Part shown: positions 1 to 9,050 of the stretch, one piece after another
How positions within the stretch are numbered: the stretch's first letter is position 1
Layout: every line of letters starts with the position of its first letter
Notes under the pieces: generated by a model
The model's input: only the letters and a program-made list of their open reading frames with translations
Told to the model about the DNA's origin: nothing
Databases searched by the model: none
Translations under genes and position numbers: made by a program
NCBI GenBank assembly: GCA_018001225.1
Contig: JAGNIJ010000011.1
Span: 1-64,000, forward strand
DNA from: Kiritimatiellia bacterium
GTDB taxonomy: Bacteria; Verrucomicrobiota; Kiritimatiellia; CAIQIC01; JAGNIJ01
Length of the DNA stretch: 64,000 nucleotides
Direction of reading: 5' to 3'

Positions 1-1
1 G

Positions 2-2518
2 GGGGCGTACCTGGGGAACAGCGCGTTCTACGCGGGGCTGATGGACGAGGTGCGGCTGTCGCGGGGGCTGCGGAGCGACGCGTGGCTGCAGGCGACGTAC
101 GCGCAGCAGGCGGCGCCGGGGGCGTTCCTGACGGTGGGCGCGGAAGAGGCGGGGAGCGTGCCGGGCTACGCGCATCGGCGTGCGCTGACGATCAACAGCG
201 CGCTGGTCGGCGAGGACCTGGCGGACTTCCCGGTGCTGGTGAATTTGACGGAGGAGTGGCTGGCGGACGGGGTGTCGAACGCGGACGGGTCGGACCTGCT
301 GTTCACGCTGGCGGACGGGACGGAGCTGGCGCGGGAGATCGAGCTGTTTGAGCAGCCTTCGGGCCGGCTGGTGGCGTGGGTGAAGGCGCCGCTGGTGAGC
401 GCGGGCGCGGACACGACGATCTACGTGCAGTACGGGAACGCGACGCCGCCGGCGCCGGCGTACCCGGCCAGCGCGGTGTGGGACGACGGGTTCATGATGG
501 TGCAGCACCTGGAGGAGGCGTCGGGGGACGTGCTGGACTCGACGGCGCACGGGAACGACGGGGTGGTGATGGGGGCGCAGCGGACGGGCTGGGGCTCGGC
601 GAACGGGGGCTACGCGTTCGACGGGAAGGACGACAAGATCGAGGTGGCGAACGACCCGACGATCCAGCTGAACACGGGCGACTTCACGGTGGAGGGGTGG
701 TTTGCGCGCAAGGCGCTGCCGGCGGACACGATCTTCACGATCACGGTGGCGAACGCCGGGCCGGACCCGGCGCTGAACGTGGCGGTGGAGGACGTGCTGG
801 CCCCGAGCTTCACGCTGGTGCGGGCGCTGGCGACGCAGGGGTCGTACAGCGAGCCGACGTGGGCGGTGGGCGACCTGGGCGTGGGCGAGAGCGCGACGTT
901 GGAGCTGGCGGTGGCGCTGAACGGGCTGGAGATGGGGACGAACGTGGCGGAGGTCTCGGCGTGCGACTCGTCGGATCCGGACTCGACGCCGGGGAACCAC
1001 GTCGTGGGCGAGGATGACCAGGCGTCGGCGATCGGGCTGGTGTCGGTGCCGGGCGGGAAGCCGGGGCAGCCGGACTTCTCGATCCAGGGGGTGGTGTTCG
1101 ACCCGCCGGTGCTGACGGCGGATATCGATTTCACGGCGACGGTGACGGTGGCGAACAACGGGGCGGTGGCGGGGAACGCGCGCCGGCTGAACGTATGGTC
1201 GCACCGGGACGCGGCGCCGGAACCGGGAGACGCCGGCGAGGCGACGGACATCGTGGGTCTGCTGGGGGTGGGGGAGACGAAGCAGTTCACGTTCACGGGG
1301 CTGCGGACGCCGGCGGCGAACGGGACGTACAAGTTCCGGGCGTTCGTGGACGCGGACGGAGACGTGGCGGAGGCGAGCGAGGGGAACAACCAGAAGGCGG
1401 TTTCCTATTCGTTCTCGGCCGGCTCGGTATCGAAGCCGGACTTCTCGGTGCAGACGGTGGTGTTCGACCCGCCGGTGCTGACGGCGGACATCAGCTTCAC
1501 GGCGGTGGTGACGGTGGCGAACAACAGCTCGGTGGCGGGGGACGCGGGGGCGCTGAACGTGTGGGCGCACAAGGCGACGACGCCGGTGCCGGGCGAGGCG
1601 GGCGACGAGACGCAGGCGGCGGGGGTGCTGGGGGTGGGCGAGACGAGGCAGTTCACGTTCACGAACCTGCGGACGCCGGCGGCGAACGGCTCGTACAAGT
1701 TCCGGGCGTTCGTGGACGCGGACGATGCCGTCGCGGAGAACAGCGAGGGGAACAACCAGAAGGCGGTGAGCTACTCGTACACGGGCGGGTACGTGGCGAA
1801 GCCGGACTTCTCGGTGCAGAGCGTGGCCTTCGATCCGCCGGTACTGACGGCGGACATCAGCTTCACGGCGGTGGTGACGGTGGCGAACAACAGCTCGGTG
1901 GCGGGGGACGCGGGGGCGCTGAACGTGTGGGCGCACAAGGCGACGACGCCGGTGCCGGGCGAGGCGGGCGACGAGACGCAGGCGGCGGGCGTGCTGGGGG
2001 TGGGCGAGACGAAGCAGTTCACGTTCACGAACCTGCGGACGCCGGCGGCGAACGGGACGTACAAGTTCCGCGCGTTCGTGGACGCGGACGGGGCCGTGGC
2101 GGAAGCCAGCGAGGGGAACAACCAGAAGTCGGTGACGTACTCGATCGGCTCGGGCGGGTACGTGGCGAAGCCGGACTTCCTGATCACGGGGATCAGCTTC
2201 AGCCCGCCGGAACCGGTGGCGGGCGGGACGTTCGCGGCGTACGTGACGGTGAAGAACCAGGCGGCGGTGGCCTCGGACGCGGGATATCTGGACGTATGGG
2301 TGAGCAAGAGCACGTCGGCGGTGGTGGGGGAGACGGGGGACGCGTGGCAGGCGGTCGGGGACCTGGCGGGCGGCGAGAGCCGTCAGTTGGTGTTCAGCGG
2401 CCTGCCGGCGCCGACGAACGGGACGCGGCACGTGTTCCGCGGGTTCGTGGACAGCCGCGGCAGCGTGGCCGAGTCCAGCGAAGGCAACAACCAATCCACC
2501 AAGTCGTACACGTACTGA
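2..2518 (+). CDS. Modular secreted surface protein, C-terminal part (LamG, DUF2341, DUF11, four CARDB repeats)
   Basis: The reading frame is open from the first bases, so the gene begins upstream of the window. It opens inside the end of a LamG/concanavalin-type domain (residues reading GLMDEVRLSRGL), then a DUF2341 domain (about 170-480), the first half of a second LamG (about 480-730), a DUF11-like segment (about 735-1030) and four CARDB-type beta-sandwich repeats (about 1066-1425, 1426-1788, 1789-2163 and 2164-2515). These domains are known in adhesins and polysaccharide-binding exoproteins, so a cell-surface or secreted binding role is inferred. No catalytic domain or C-terminal sorting signal is visible. 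Codon use is extreme (GCG, GGG and ACG dominate) and unlike the next genes. Repeats 2 and 3 are nearly identical in DNA. Domain calls are good; the exact substrate is unknown. Confidence 0.8.
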   Translation, partial: GAYLGNSAFYAGLMDEVRLSRGLRSDAWLQATYAQQAAPGAFLTVGAEEAGSVPGYAHRRALTINSALVGEDLADFPVLVNLTEEWLADGVSNADGSDLLFTLADGTELAREIELFEQPSGRLVAWVKAPLVSAGADTTIYVQYGNATPPAPAYPASAVWDDGFMMVQHLEEASGDVLDSTAHGNDGVVMGAQRTGWGSANGGYAFDGKDDKIEVANDPTIQLNTGDFTVEGWFARKALPADTIFTITVANAGPDPALNVAVEDVLAPSFTLVRALATQGSYSEPTWAVGDLGVGESATLELAVALNGLEMGTNVAEVSACDSSDPDSTPGNHVVGEDDQASAIGLVSVPGGKPGQPDFSIQGVVFDPPVLTADIDFTATVTVANNGAVAGNARRLNVWSHRDAAPEPGDAGEATDIVGLLGVGETKQFTFTGLRTPAANGTYKFRAFVDADGDVAEASEGNNQKAVSYSFSAGSVSKPDFSVQTVVFDPPVLTADISFTAVVTVANNSSVAGDAGALNVWAHKATTPVPGEAGDETQAAGVLGVGETRQFTFTNLRTPAANGSYKFRAFVDADDAVAENSEGNNQKAVSYSYTGGYVAKPDFSVQSVAFDPPVLTADISFTAVVTVANNSSVAGDAGALNVWAHKATTPVPGEAGDETQAAGVLGVGETKQFTFTNLRTPAANGTYKFRAFVDADGAVAEASEGNNQKSVTYSIGSGGYVAKPDFLITGISFSPPEPVAGGTFAAYVTVKNQAAVASDAGYLDVWVSKSTSAVVGETGDAWQAVGDLAGGESRQLVFSGLPAPTNGTRHVFRGFVDSRGSVAESSEGNNQSTKSYTY

Positions 2519-2529
2519 AAAGGGCCGTC

Positions 2530-3639
2530 ATGATTGCGCCTCGCCGCCGGTCTTTCTTCCGTGGCGGGGCGCTTTCTTTTCTCGTGTTGTGCATCGCCGG
2601 CGTCCCGTGGTCGGGATGCCGGCGCGCGGAACCTCCGCCGCAGGAACCGCCTCCCGCCCAGCCGGCGGCCGCGGAGCAGCCGGCTCCGATCTTACCCGGC
2701 CCCGCGACCGCGCCATCGCCAGCCGGCCTTCCGCCACCCGACCGCCCCATCCGGGAAAGGGAATCTGTTACTACGGCGGCGGGTGAACCGGCAAAGACCC
2801 CGGCGCCGTCAGCGGACCCTTCCTCCACTTCGGCCCCTCCGGAAGAGGCGCTCGGCTACGATCCAGCCATCAGCCCCACCGCGCGGGCCAAGGCCCTGGC
2901 GGACGAGGGCACGCCGGCGGCCTACCTGGAACTCATACGCCTGATCAACAACCTGCCCGACGGGCTGGAACGTCGGGAAGCCCTGGTCGCCGCCACCCGG
3001 ATCGAGAACCCGGCGACGACGGCCCTGCTGTTCGAAACCGTGCGGGTCTCGGGCGACCCGGAGCTGGTTCAGTCGGCGCAAATGAGCCTGGGCAGCATGA
3101 CCAACGAGGGCGTGGTCTGGTTGACCGTGGCGCTGTACCGCGGCACCGAGGATCCCGCGCAGCAGGACCGGTTGCTGGGCGTCCTGCGCCAGGGTCGTCA
3201 GTCCTCGCACGTGGCGGCACTGGTTTCTGTGGCAGAGCAGCTCGCGGGAGACCCCACCGACCCGCTCGTTATGGCCGCCTTGAACACCCTGGGGCTCATC
3301 GGCACGCAGGAATCCATCACGTACCTGGCCGAGATGGTCAATGCGGCGAGCCGGACCGGGCAGGATCCCACCCTGCCGGCGGCCGCCCTGGGGCGCGTGG
3401 TGGCGCCGGAAGCCCTGCCGACGCTGACCGCCCTGGCCGAGGGCCATTCGCCGGGCACCTCCCCGGAGGCGCGGATCGCGGCCACCCGTGCACTGGGGCA
3501 TTTTCCCCTGGACAGCGTGGAGGCGACGCTGTCCGCCATCGCGCAGAACGCCACGGATCCCTTGCTGATCAATGCCGCCCAGGAAGCCATGAACCTTGCG
3601 ATGGGCCAGGTCCCGTCGGATTTCTCGGGCACGCCCTGA
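2530..3639 (+). CDS. HEAT-repeat lipoprotein
   Basis: A 369-residue protein. The start at 2530 lies 11 bases after the previous stop and gives a basic N-terminus, a hydrophobic core (LSFLVLCIAGV) and a lipobox-like Cys in PWSGC, so it is probably a lipoprotein. A long Pro/Ala-rich linker (about residues 33-110) leads to a helical domain (about 120-360) made of HEAT-like repeats, with phrases such as PATTALLFETV, PELVQSAQMSLG and EARIAATRALGHF. HEAT repeats are protein-interaction scaffolds; no enzyme motif is seen. It lies between two exported proteins and may share their transcript. The partner is unknown. Confidence 0.75.
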   Translation: MIAPRRRSFFRGGALSFLVLCIAGVPWSGCRRAEPPPQEPPPAQPAAAEQPAPILPGPATAPSPAGLPPPDRPIRERESVTTAAGEPAKTPAPSADPSSTSAPPEEALGYDPAISPTARAKALADEGTPAAYLELIRLINNLPDGLERREALVAATRIENPATTALLFETVRVSGDPELVQSAQMSLGSMTNEGVVWLTVALYRGTEDPAQQDRLLGVLRQGRQSSHVAALVSVAEQLAGDPTDPLVMAALNTLGLIGTQESITYLAEMVNAASRTGQDPTLPAAALGRVVAPEALPTLTALAEGHSPGTSPEARIAATRALGHFPLDSVEATLSAIAQNATDPLLINAAQEAMNLAMGQVPSDFSGTP

Positions 3640-3661
3640 CCGGAGACGGGAAGGAAGAGTC

Positions 3662-4450
3662 ATGAAAAAACGGATGATGGCCGCCCTGTTCTGGCTGGCC
3701 GCCGCCGGGGCGGGCGCCCAGGTGCCGGCCCGGATTCATTACCAGGGCCGCCTGGTCCACGGCACCAATCTCTTCAACGGCACCGTGCCGATCGCCCTGC
3801 AACTTTATTCCAACGCCTCGCCGGTGGCCGGAGAGGCCGTCCTGTTCGGCAGCACCAATGCCTCCGTGTCCGTCGTGGACGGGTTGTACTCCACCGTCCT
3901 GGAGAGCGATCCGCCCGCCGCCGCGCTGCTGGACGCGCTCGCCCGGCCCGGAGTTTACCTTCAGGTTTCCGTGGACGGCACCGCCCTGCTTCCCCGCGAG
4001 CCGGTCGCCGCCGCCGGCTATGCCCTGCTCGCGGAAGGCCTCGGCCGCACCACGGTCCTGAACCGGACCCAGACGGCGTTCCACATCGGGACCAACGGCC
4101 TCTACGGCCAGGCCCCCGCGTTCACCCCCGCTTTCGGCACGGAAGGTCTTTTTCTGGAAAGCGCCCTGCCCTACGGAGAAAGCGCGGGCCTGTTCATCAG
4201 CGACGTCACCATCGCCCTATGGACGGCGGGATACTATCTGCTAAGCATTTACGACGAGGATGATTTCTCCGGCGGACCGGTGACCCCCAAGCTGCGACTC
4301 GACAGCGACGGCAACCTGTACCTGGCCGGCCGGCTGTACGAGACCAACCAGTTCACCGGCGTGGCCCGCGACGAATCGGATTTGAGCCGCCGTGTCGCGG
4401 ACCTCGAGGCCCGCGTCGCGGAGCTGGAGCACCTCCTCGCCCCCCGCTGA
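3662..4450 (+). CDS. Secreted protein of unknown function with C-terminal coiled coil
   Basis: A 262-residue exported protein. The start at 3662 is preceded by a GGAAGGA-like ribosome site and gives a signal peptide ending at GAGAQ. The mature part opens with the phrase RIHYQGRL, which recurs at the N-terminus of many secreted PVC-group proteins, followed by beta-rich sequence and a region (about 140-230) resembling phage tail-type beta repeats. The last 25 residues (DLSRRVADLEARVAELEHLL) are a heptad coiled coil, suggesting trimerisation as in tail-fibre or adhesin proteins. I do not recognise a named family. It follows the HEAT lipoprotein after 22 bases and is probably co-transcribed with it. 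Confidence 0.65.
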   Translation: MKKRMMAALFWLAAAGAGAQVPARIHYQGRLVHGTNLFNGTVPIALQLYSNASPVAGEAVLFGSTNASVSVVDGLYSTVLESDPPAAALLDALARPGVYLQVSVDGTALLPREPVAAAGYALLAEGLGRTTVLNRTQTAFHIGTNGLYGQAPAFTPAFGTEGLFLESALPYGESAGLFISDVTIALWTAGYYLLSIYDEDDFSGGPVTPKLRLDSDGNLYLAGRLYETNQFTGVARDESDLSRRVADLEARVAELEHLLAPR

Positions 4451-4488
4451 TCGCGTCGGCGGCTTCGTCCCCATCCGATTGCTTTCTG

Positions 4489-4560
4489 CCCAAATCCGCG
4501 CGTAGGGATGGCGGTCGCTCGGGCATTCCCTGCGCACGCCGCTGTCTTTGCGGATTTGGG
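4489..4560. repeat. 11-bp inverted repeat with 50-base loop
   Basis: Perfect arms CCCAAATCCGC (4489-4499) and GCGGATTTGGG (4550-4560). The loop contains a weaker inner pairing (AGGGAT with ATTCCCT). It fills most of the gap between the secreted protein gene and the symporter pair. It could act as a structured leader, a terminator without U-tract, or a dispersed repeat. Confidence 0.5.
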
Positions 4561-4619
4561 TTCCGGTCGCGCTATTGACAGGTCCTCTCATTTCCCCGAT
4601 GATGACGCAGGCGTTTGAC

Positions 4620-4934
4620 ATGAATGCGAGTAAGCTGCAAATTCCACTGACCGCGGCCGGGGTGTTGGCCTTTGTCTATTTCTTTCCCCGCGCCGTGATC
4701 CGCTGGCTGGGCGAGTCGAGCCCGTGGACCCCGTACCTGTACCTGTACGGGCTGGGCCTGGTGACGTTCCTGATCGGCCTGCGGATCATCCTGAAATCTC
4801 GGGCCTGCCAGCCCGGCCGGGGGCGGGACTCGTTCTGGCTCGGGGTCCTGCTCGCGGGCTACGCCCTGGTCGCGGGGCTCCATGCCGCCTGGATCCTGGC
4901 CGCGCTGTACATCCCCTTCAAGGGAGGGGGCTGA
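4620..4934 (+). CDS. Small three-helix membrane protein coupled to the symporter
   Basis: A 104-residue protein with three likely membrane helices (about residues 10-28, 40-62 and 75-98), Tyr/Leu-rich and without polar motifs. Its stop is one base before the GTG start of the sodium:solute symporter, so translation is probably coupled. The start at 4620 is chosen because it gives a compact membrane protein; in-frame ATGs at 4599 and 4602 are possible, and none has a strong ribosome site. It is not a clear DUF4212 (the small partner of acetate-type symporters), but position suggests an accessory subunit. Confidence 0.65.
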   Translation: MNASKLQIPLTAAGVLAFVYFFPRAVIRWLGESSPWTPYLYLYGLGLVTFLIGLRIILKSRACQPGRGRDSFWLGVLLAGYALVAGLHAAWILAALYIPFKGGG

Positions 4935-4935
4935 C

Positions 4936-6834
4936 GTGCATCACGGCTTCGGCATAGACATCTCCACGCACGCGACCTGGATCGTGGGCGTCGTGGCCTT
5001 CACCTACTTCATCCTGATCACGGCGTTCGGGACGTACTTCTCGAAGTTCAGCAAGAACCTGAACGACTACTTCTACAGCGGCCAGCGGTTCGCGTGGTGG
5101 CTGGCGGCGGCGAGCATGGTGGCCACGGGAATCGGGTCTTACAGCTACCTGAAGTATTCCGAGCAGGGCTACAACACCGGCATGAGCAGCACGATGACGT
5201 ACATGAACGATTGGTTCATCGTGCCCTTCTTCATGTTCGGCTGGCTCCCGATCATTTACTTCGCGCGCGTGCGCTCGATCCCGGAGTACTTCGAGCGGCG
5301 CTTCAACCGCACGGCGCGCTACATCGCGGTCGTGATCATCCTCGCCTACATGTTCTTCTACATCGGCTACAACCTCTTCACCATGGGCGTGGCCATCGAG
5401 GGGATGTTCGGCATCCGGCAGATCTGGTCCGTGCCGGTGATCGCCCTGTTCCTGGGCCTCTACGTCACGTTCGGCGGGCAGACCGCCGTGATCTTCACCG
5501 ACCTGCTCCAGGGCATCATGCTGTACGTCGCCGGGGGCCTGGCGATCGTCGCGGGCCTGTGGGCCCTCGGGGGCGTCGGCGAGTTCTGGGGCTGGCTGCC
5601 CGTCTCCCACCGGCTGCCGTTCGTGGACCTGCTCGCGGACCCGAAGTACAACGCCTCCGGCCTGTTCTGGGGCGAGGCGCTCGCGGGCAGCATCGCCTTC
5701 ACGTTCATGAACCAGGGCTTCATCATGCGCTACCTGACCATCCGTAGCGTGCACGAGGGCCGGAAGGCGGCGCTCTTCAACGTCCTGGTCACGCTCCCCC
5801 TCTCCGCCGTCGTCGTCGGGGCCGTGGGCTGGCTCGCCCGCGCCCTCGTCACCAAGCAGGCGGCGACGGGCGGAGCCCTCGCGGGCATCGAGCCGATCCA
5901 CATCGACAAGGCCGCCCATACCTTCATCATCGTCTGCTGGGAAACCCTGAAGCGCAACTCGTGGCTGTTCGGCTTCGTCGTGGCCGCCCTGACCGCCGCG
6001 CTGATGTCCACCATCGACACCCTCATCAACGCCTGCGCCGCGATCGGCATCTACGACATCTACAAGCCGCTCGTGAAGCCGAATGCCGACGACAAGCACT
6101 ACCTCAAGGCCGCGCGCTGGGCCTCGGCCTTCGCCACGGCCCTGGGCCTGCTGCTCGTGATCTGGTTCAACAAGCAGTCCGGCAGCCTGATGGCCATCCA
6201 TTACAAGGGCATCATGCTGATCATCCCGCCGATCGTGACGACCATCTTCCTCGGCGCTTTCTGGAAGCGGTTCAACGCGCTGGCGGCGTGCGTCTCCATG
6301 CTCGTCGGCATCGTCTTCATCATGGCCACCAACTGGTGGCCCGGCCTGGTGAAGCCGCTGGCGTGGTTCGTCGTCGGCAACGCCTCGGACATCTACATGC
6401 CCGCCCTGTTCGGCATGCTCGTCACCGCCGTCGTGGGCGTCGTCCTCACCCTCCTGACCGCGCCCGACACGCGCAAGGACATCACCGGCCTGACGGTGGA
6501 GACGCTGGACGAGGCGATGGAGCTGTACAAGGGCGGCAAGCCCAATCCCATCCCGGGCCGGCCGGTCAAGCGCCTGCCCGTCCGCCTCGACGAGTCCATC
6601 CCGTTCCAGCAGGTCGCCGTGTCCCCCGCGGCCATGGAGCGCATGAAGGCCCGGGAAGGCGACCTCGTCTACCTGACCGATGCCCGCGGCTGGCTGGGCG
6701 GCCTGCGCTCGCAGCACGTGAAGTTCGCGGCGGCCCACGCGCTCGCGGACAACGTGGTGCTGATGTCCAAGGCCACGCAGGACGACGCCTTCCTCCTCGA
6801 CGGCCGGCCCGTGACGCTGGACAAAATTTTCTGA
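4936..6834 (+). CDS. Sodium:solute symporter family (SSS) transporter
   Basis: A 632-residue inner-membrane carrier starting with GTG at 4936, with a purine-rich ribosome site (AAGGGAGGGGG) inside the end of the previous gene. It has about 13 hydrophobic helices with SSS-family features: an early NDYFYSGQRFAWW segment, MVATGIGSYSYL, a mid-protein VTFGGQTAVIFTDLLQG and an unwound-helix region STIDTLINACAAIGIYDIY. The family uses the sodium gradient to import sugars, amino acids, nucleosides or organic acids; the substrate cannot be read from sequence. A soluble C-terminal extension of about 120 residues follows the last helix, longer than in typical SSS proteins and possibly regulatory. Confidence 0.85.
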   Translation: MHHGFGIDISTHATWIVGVVAFTYFILITAFGTYFSKFSKNLNDYFYSGQRFAWWLAAASMVATGIGSYSYLKYSEQGYNTGMSSTMTYMNDWFIVPFFMFGWLPIIYFARVRSIPEYFERRFNRTARYIAVVIILAYMFFYIGYNLFTMGVAIEGMFGIRQIWSVPVIALFLGLYVTFGGQTAVIFTDLLQGIMLYVAGGLAIVAGLWALGGVGEFWGWLPVSHRLPFVDLLADPKYNASGLFWGEALAGSIAFTFMNQGFIMRYLTIRSVHEGRKAALFNVLVTLPLSAVVVGAVGWLARALVTKQAATGGALAGIEPIHIDKAAHTFIIVCWETLKRNSWLFGFVVAALTAALMSTIDTLINACAAIGIYDIYKPLVKPNADDKHYLKAARWASAFATALGLLLVIWFNKQSGSLMAIHYKGIMLIIPPIVTTIFLGAFWKRFNALAACVSMLVGIVFIMATNWWPGLVKPLAWFVVGNASDIYMPALFGMLVTAVVGVVLTLLTAPDTRKDITGLTVETLDEAMELYKGGKPNPIPGRPVKRLPVRLDESIPFQQVAVSPAAMERMKAREGDLVYLTDARGWLGGLRSQHVKFAAAHALADNVVLMSKATQDDAFLLDGRPVTLDKIF

Positions 6835-6849
6835 TGCGGGAACCGCCGC

Positions 6850-6889
6850 GAGGGCGCGGCGCCTCCAGCGCTGGAGGTGGGGCGCCCTC
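6850..6889. terminator. Strong GC-rich hairpin between convergent genes
   Basis: A near-perfect palindrome beginning GAGGGCGC and ending GGCGCCCTC, with CCTCCA and TGGAGG meeting around a GCGC loop. It sits between the convergent symporter and sugar transferase genes, so it could terminate both. Its right half is a member of the dispersed TGGAGG repeat family also seen near 44325 and 62971. There is no clear T-tract. Confidence 0.55.
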
Positions 6890-6912
6890 GCCCCGCGGGG
6901 CATCACGACGGC

Positions 6913-8322
6913 TCAATACGCGTTTTTCCGCGCGGCGAAGGTCTTGAGGAGGATCTTGAAGTCCAGCGCCAGCGACCAGTTCTCCAGGTAGAACAGGTCG
7001 TACTGGATGCGGTCCTGGATGCTGGTATTGCCGCGGAGCCCGTTCACCTGCGCCCAGCCGGTCAGGCCGGGCTTGTGCACGTGGCGCCACATGTAGCGCC
7101 CCACGTCCTCCTTGAACTGTTCGACGAACATGGGCCGCTCCGGCCGGGGCCCCACGAGGCTCATGTCGCCCTTCAACACGTTCCAGAACTGCGGCAGCTC
7201 GTCGAGGTTCCATCGCCGCAGGAAGGCCCCGACTTCCGTCCGCCGGGGGTCGTCCTCGCGCGTCCACACCGGGCCGGTCTCCTCCTCGGCGTCCACGCGC
7301 ATGGTGCGGAGCTTGTAGAGGGTGAAGCACCGGCCGCCCTCGCCGCAGCGGTCCTGGCGGTAGAAGACGGGGCCGGGCGACGTGCGCCGGATGGCGACCG
7401 CCGCCACGGCCAGGATCGGGGCGGACAGCACCAGCCCCACGGCGCTGCCCGCGACGTCCGCCAGGCGCTTGAGGGCCCGGTTCCAGAAGTAGTCGAGCGG
7501 CCACTTGCGCACGCTCAACAGCGGCACGTCGCCCACGTGCTGGACCTGGACGCGGCTGGTGAGCACGGCGAAGAGGTCGGGCACGAGCTGGAAATGCACC
7601 AGCCCCCGCTCGCAATGCAGGATGATCTCCGTCATGCGCCGGTGCGAAAGCGACGTGTCGGCCAGGATCACCTGGTCCACCTCGCCACGCTCGATAAACT
7701 TCTCGAGATCCTCCACCCCGCCCAGGATCAGGTCCGGCGGGATGGCCGGGTCCGGCGGCGCGTCGCCTGTCGTCAGGAACCCGGTCACGCGGCACCGCAG
7801 GCGCGGCTCGCGCTTGAGGGCCTGCTTGAGCCGGGAGGCCACTTCGTCCGTCCCGATTACGAGCACGCGGTTGATCTCGTCTCGGTGGCGCGCCCAGTGC
7901 AGTTCCAGACGGAACAGGAGGTAGCGCTCGACGAGCACGAGGAAGGTCGCCGTGAAGAAGGCCAGCACGGTCACGGCGCGGGAAAACGGCGGTTCGGTGC
8001 GGATGATGAACGCCAAGGCCGTGGCCAGCAGGATAGCCCACCCGCTCGCCCGGACGAGCCGGGGGATCTTGTCCTCGAACCGCCCGGATTGCGGCCGCCG
8101 GTACAGCTCCAGGGAGCGGAAAATGAACAGGCACAGAAGCGTGGCCACCCCGCCCCCGTAGAAATACATCCGCCGCGGCGGCATGCCCTCCCCGATCAGC
8201 GGAATCCAGCCGCTGTCGAATCGGATCCAGACCGCCAGGAGGAAGCCGGCGAAAAAAGCCAGGGCATCGGCCGCCCCCGCCAGGAGACTGCAACCGACGT
8301 CAAATGTGTCGCGGGCTCGCAT
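6913..8322 (-). CDS. Exopolysaccharide polyprenyl glycosylphosphotransferase (WcaJ/WbaP-type sugar transferase)
   Basis: A 469-residue inner-membrane enzyme that probably starts exopolysaccharide repeat-unit synthesis by moving a sugar phosphate from a nucleotide sugar to undecaprenyl phosphate. Four membrane helices (about 12-34, 52-70, 94-107 and 116-135) precede a Rossmann-like region ([10 protein letters not shown], 151-160) and the catalytic bacterial sugar transferase domain from about 284, beginning KRLADVAG. Key motifs are [20 protein letters not shown] (374-393) and [14 protein letters not shown]. Length and order match the full-length WcaJ class. It stands alone, about 30 kb from the export genes at 35-42 kb, which it may serve. 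It is divergent from the DJ-1 gene. Confidence 0.9.
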   Translation of the reverse strand: MRARDTFDVGCSLLAGAADALAFFAGFLLAVWIRFDSGWIPLIGEGMPPRRMYFYGGGVATLLCLFIFRSLELYRRPQSGRFEDKIPRLVRASGWAILLATALAFIIRTEPPFSRAVTVLAFFTATFLVLVERYLLFRLELHWARHRDEINRVLVIGTDEVASRLKQALKREPRLRCRVTGFLTTGDAPPDPAIPPDLILGGVEDLEKFIERGEVDQVILADTSLSHRRMTEIILHCERGLVHFQLVPDLFAVLTSRVQVQHVGDVPLLSVRKWPLDYFWNRALKRLADVAGSAVGLVLSAPILAVAAVAIRRTSPGPVFYRQDRCGEGGRCFTLYKLRTMRVDAEEETGPVWTREDDPRRTEVGAFLRRWNLDELPQFWNVLKGDMSLVGPRPERPMFVEQFKEDVGRYMWRHVHKPGLTGWAQVNGLRGNTSIQDRIQYDLFYLENWSLALDFKILLKTFAARKNAY

Positions 8323-8340
8323 GGGTCCGATGGTTTATGG

Positions 8341-8368
8341 TTACGACTAATTCATTATTGGATATCAT
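8341..8368 (+). promoter_or_regulatory. Possible promoter for the DJ-1 gene
   Basis: An AT-rich island between divergent genes. TTACGA (8341-8346) and TATCAT (8363-8368) are spaced by 16 bases, ahead of the ribosome site at 8373-8383. The match to the sigma-70 consensus is modest. Confidence 0.3.
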
Positions 8369-8390
8369 AATGAGAGGAAGGAGAAAAGCC

Positions 8391-8933
8391 ATGACCAAGG
8401 TGCTGATTCCGCTGGCGGAGGGCTGCGAGGAGATGGAGGCCGTGATCCTGATCGACATCCTTCGGCGCGCCGGCTGGGAGGTCACGGCCGCCGGCATGGA
8501 GCCGGGTCCCGTCCGGTGCTCCCGCGGCGTCGTCCTGGTGCCCGATGCCGCCTGGGATGAAATACGGTCCGAAACGTTCGACCTGCTCGTCATTCCCGGC
8601 GGGGGGCCGGGCACCCAGCGCCTAGCCCGGGACGAGCGCGTGCTGGCCGCCGCAAAAGCGTTTCACGCCGCGGGGAAACGGATCGCCGCGGTCTGCGCCG
8701 GGCCGCTGGTGCTGCAGCAGGCAGGACTCCTGGACGGGCGGCAGGCAACCTGCCATCCCGACGTGGCGCCGCGGCTCACCCGCGCGCGGCATGTAAACCA
8801 GCCGGTGGTCGTGGACGGAGTGATCACGACCAGCCGCGCGGCGGGGACCTGCTTCGCCCTGGCCCTGGAGCTGATCCGCCAGGTGGACGGCGAGTCCAAG
8901 GTCGCGGCGGTCCGGACCGGACTGGCGATGTAA
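8391..8933 (+). CDS. DJ-1/PfpI family protein (YajL-like)
   Basis: A 180-residue cytoplasmic protein of usual DJ-1 length. The start at 8391 follows a good ribosome site (GAGGAAGGAG). The N-terminus EGCEEMEAV carries the conserved acidic residue (Glu16, equivalent to Glu18 of DJ-1), and the nucleophile elbow VCAGP places the reactive Cys at 102. A conserved GGGPG loop lies near 70. Family members act in glyoxal/methylglyoxal stress, chaperone or deglycase roles, though the deglycase activity is debated. It is monocistronic, divergent from the sugar transferase and upstream of the HU gene. Confidence 0.88.
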   Translation: MTKVLIPLAEGCEEMEAVILIDILRRAGWEVTAAGMEPGPVRCSRGVVLVPDAAWDEIRSETFDLLVIPGGGPGTQRLARDERVLAAAKAFHAAGKRIAAVCAGPLVLQQAGLLDGRQATCHPDVAPRLTRARHVNQPVVVDGVITTSRAAGTCFALALELIRQVDGESKVAAVRTGLAM

Positions 8934-8968
8934 AGGGAAATTAATCTGCGAATAATCGAAAAAAACGC

Positions 8969-8996
8969 TTGTTTTCCACACAAAGCGGTACACAAT
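8969..8996 (+). promoter_or_regulatory. Possible promoter for the HU gene
   Basis: TTGTTT (8969-8974) and CACAAT (8991-8996) are separated by 16 bases in an AT-rich 117-base gap. It is followed about 45 bases later by an AGAGGAGAT ribosome site. The consensus match is weak, but position and composition fit a promoter for an abundant protein. Confidence 0.3.
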
Positions 8997-9050
8997 GCAC
9001 CGCGAATATGTGGGGACGGTAGAACAACAACATCAACAGAGGAGATCGAA

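Noticed and set aside
4918-6906. A 662-codon open frame antisense to the symporter
   Set aside because: Arg/Gly/His-rich translation with no domain, exactly opposite a well-supported SSS gene; typical of antisense frames in GC-rich DNA.
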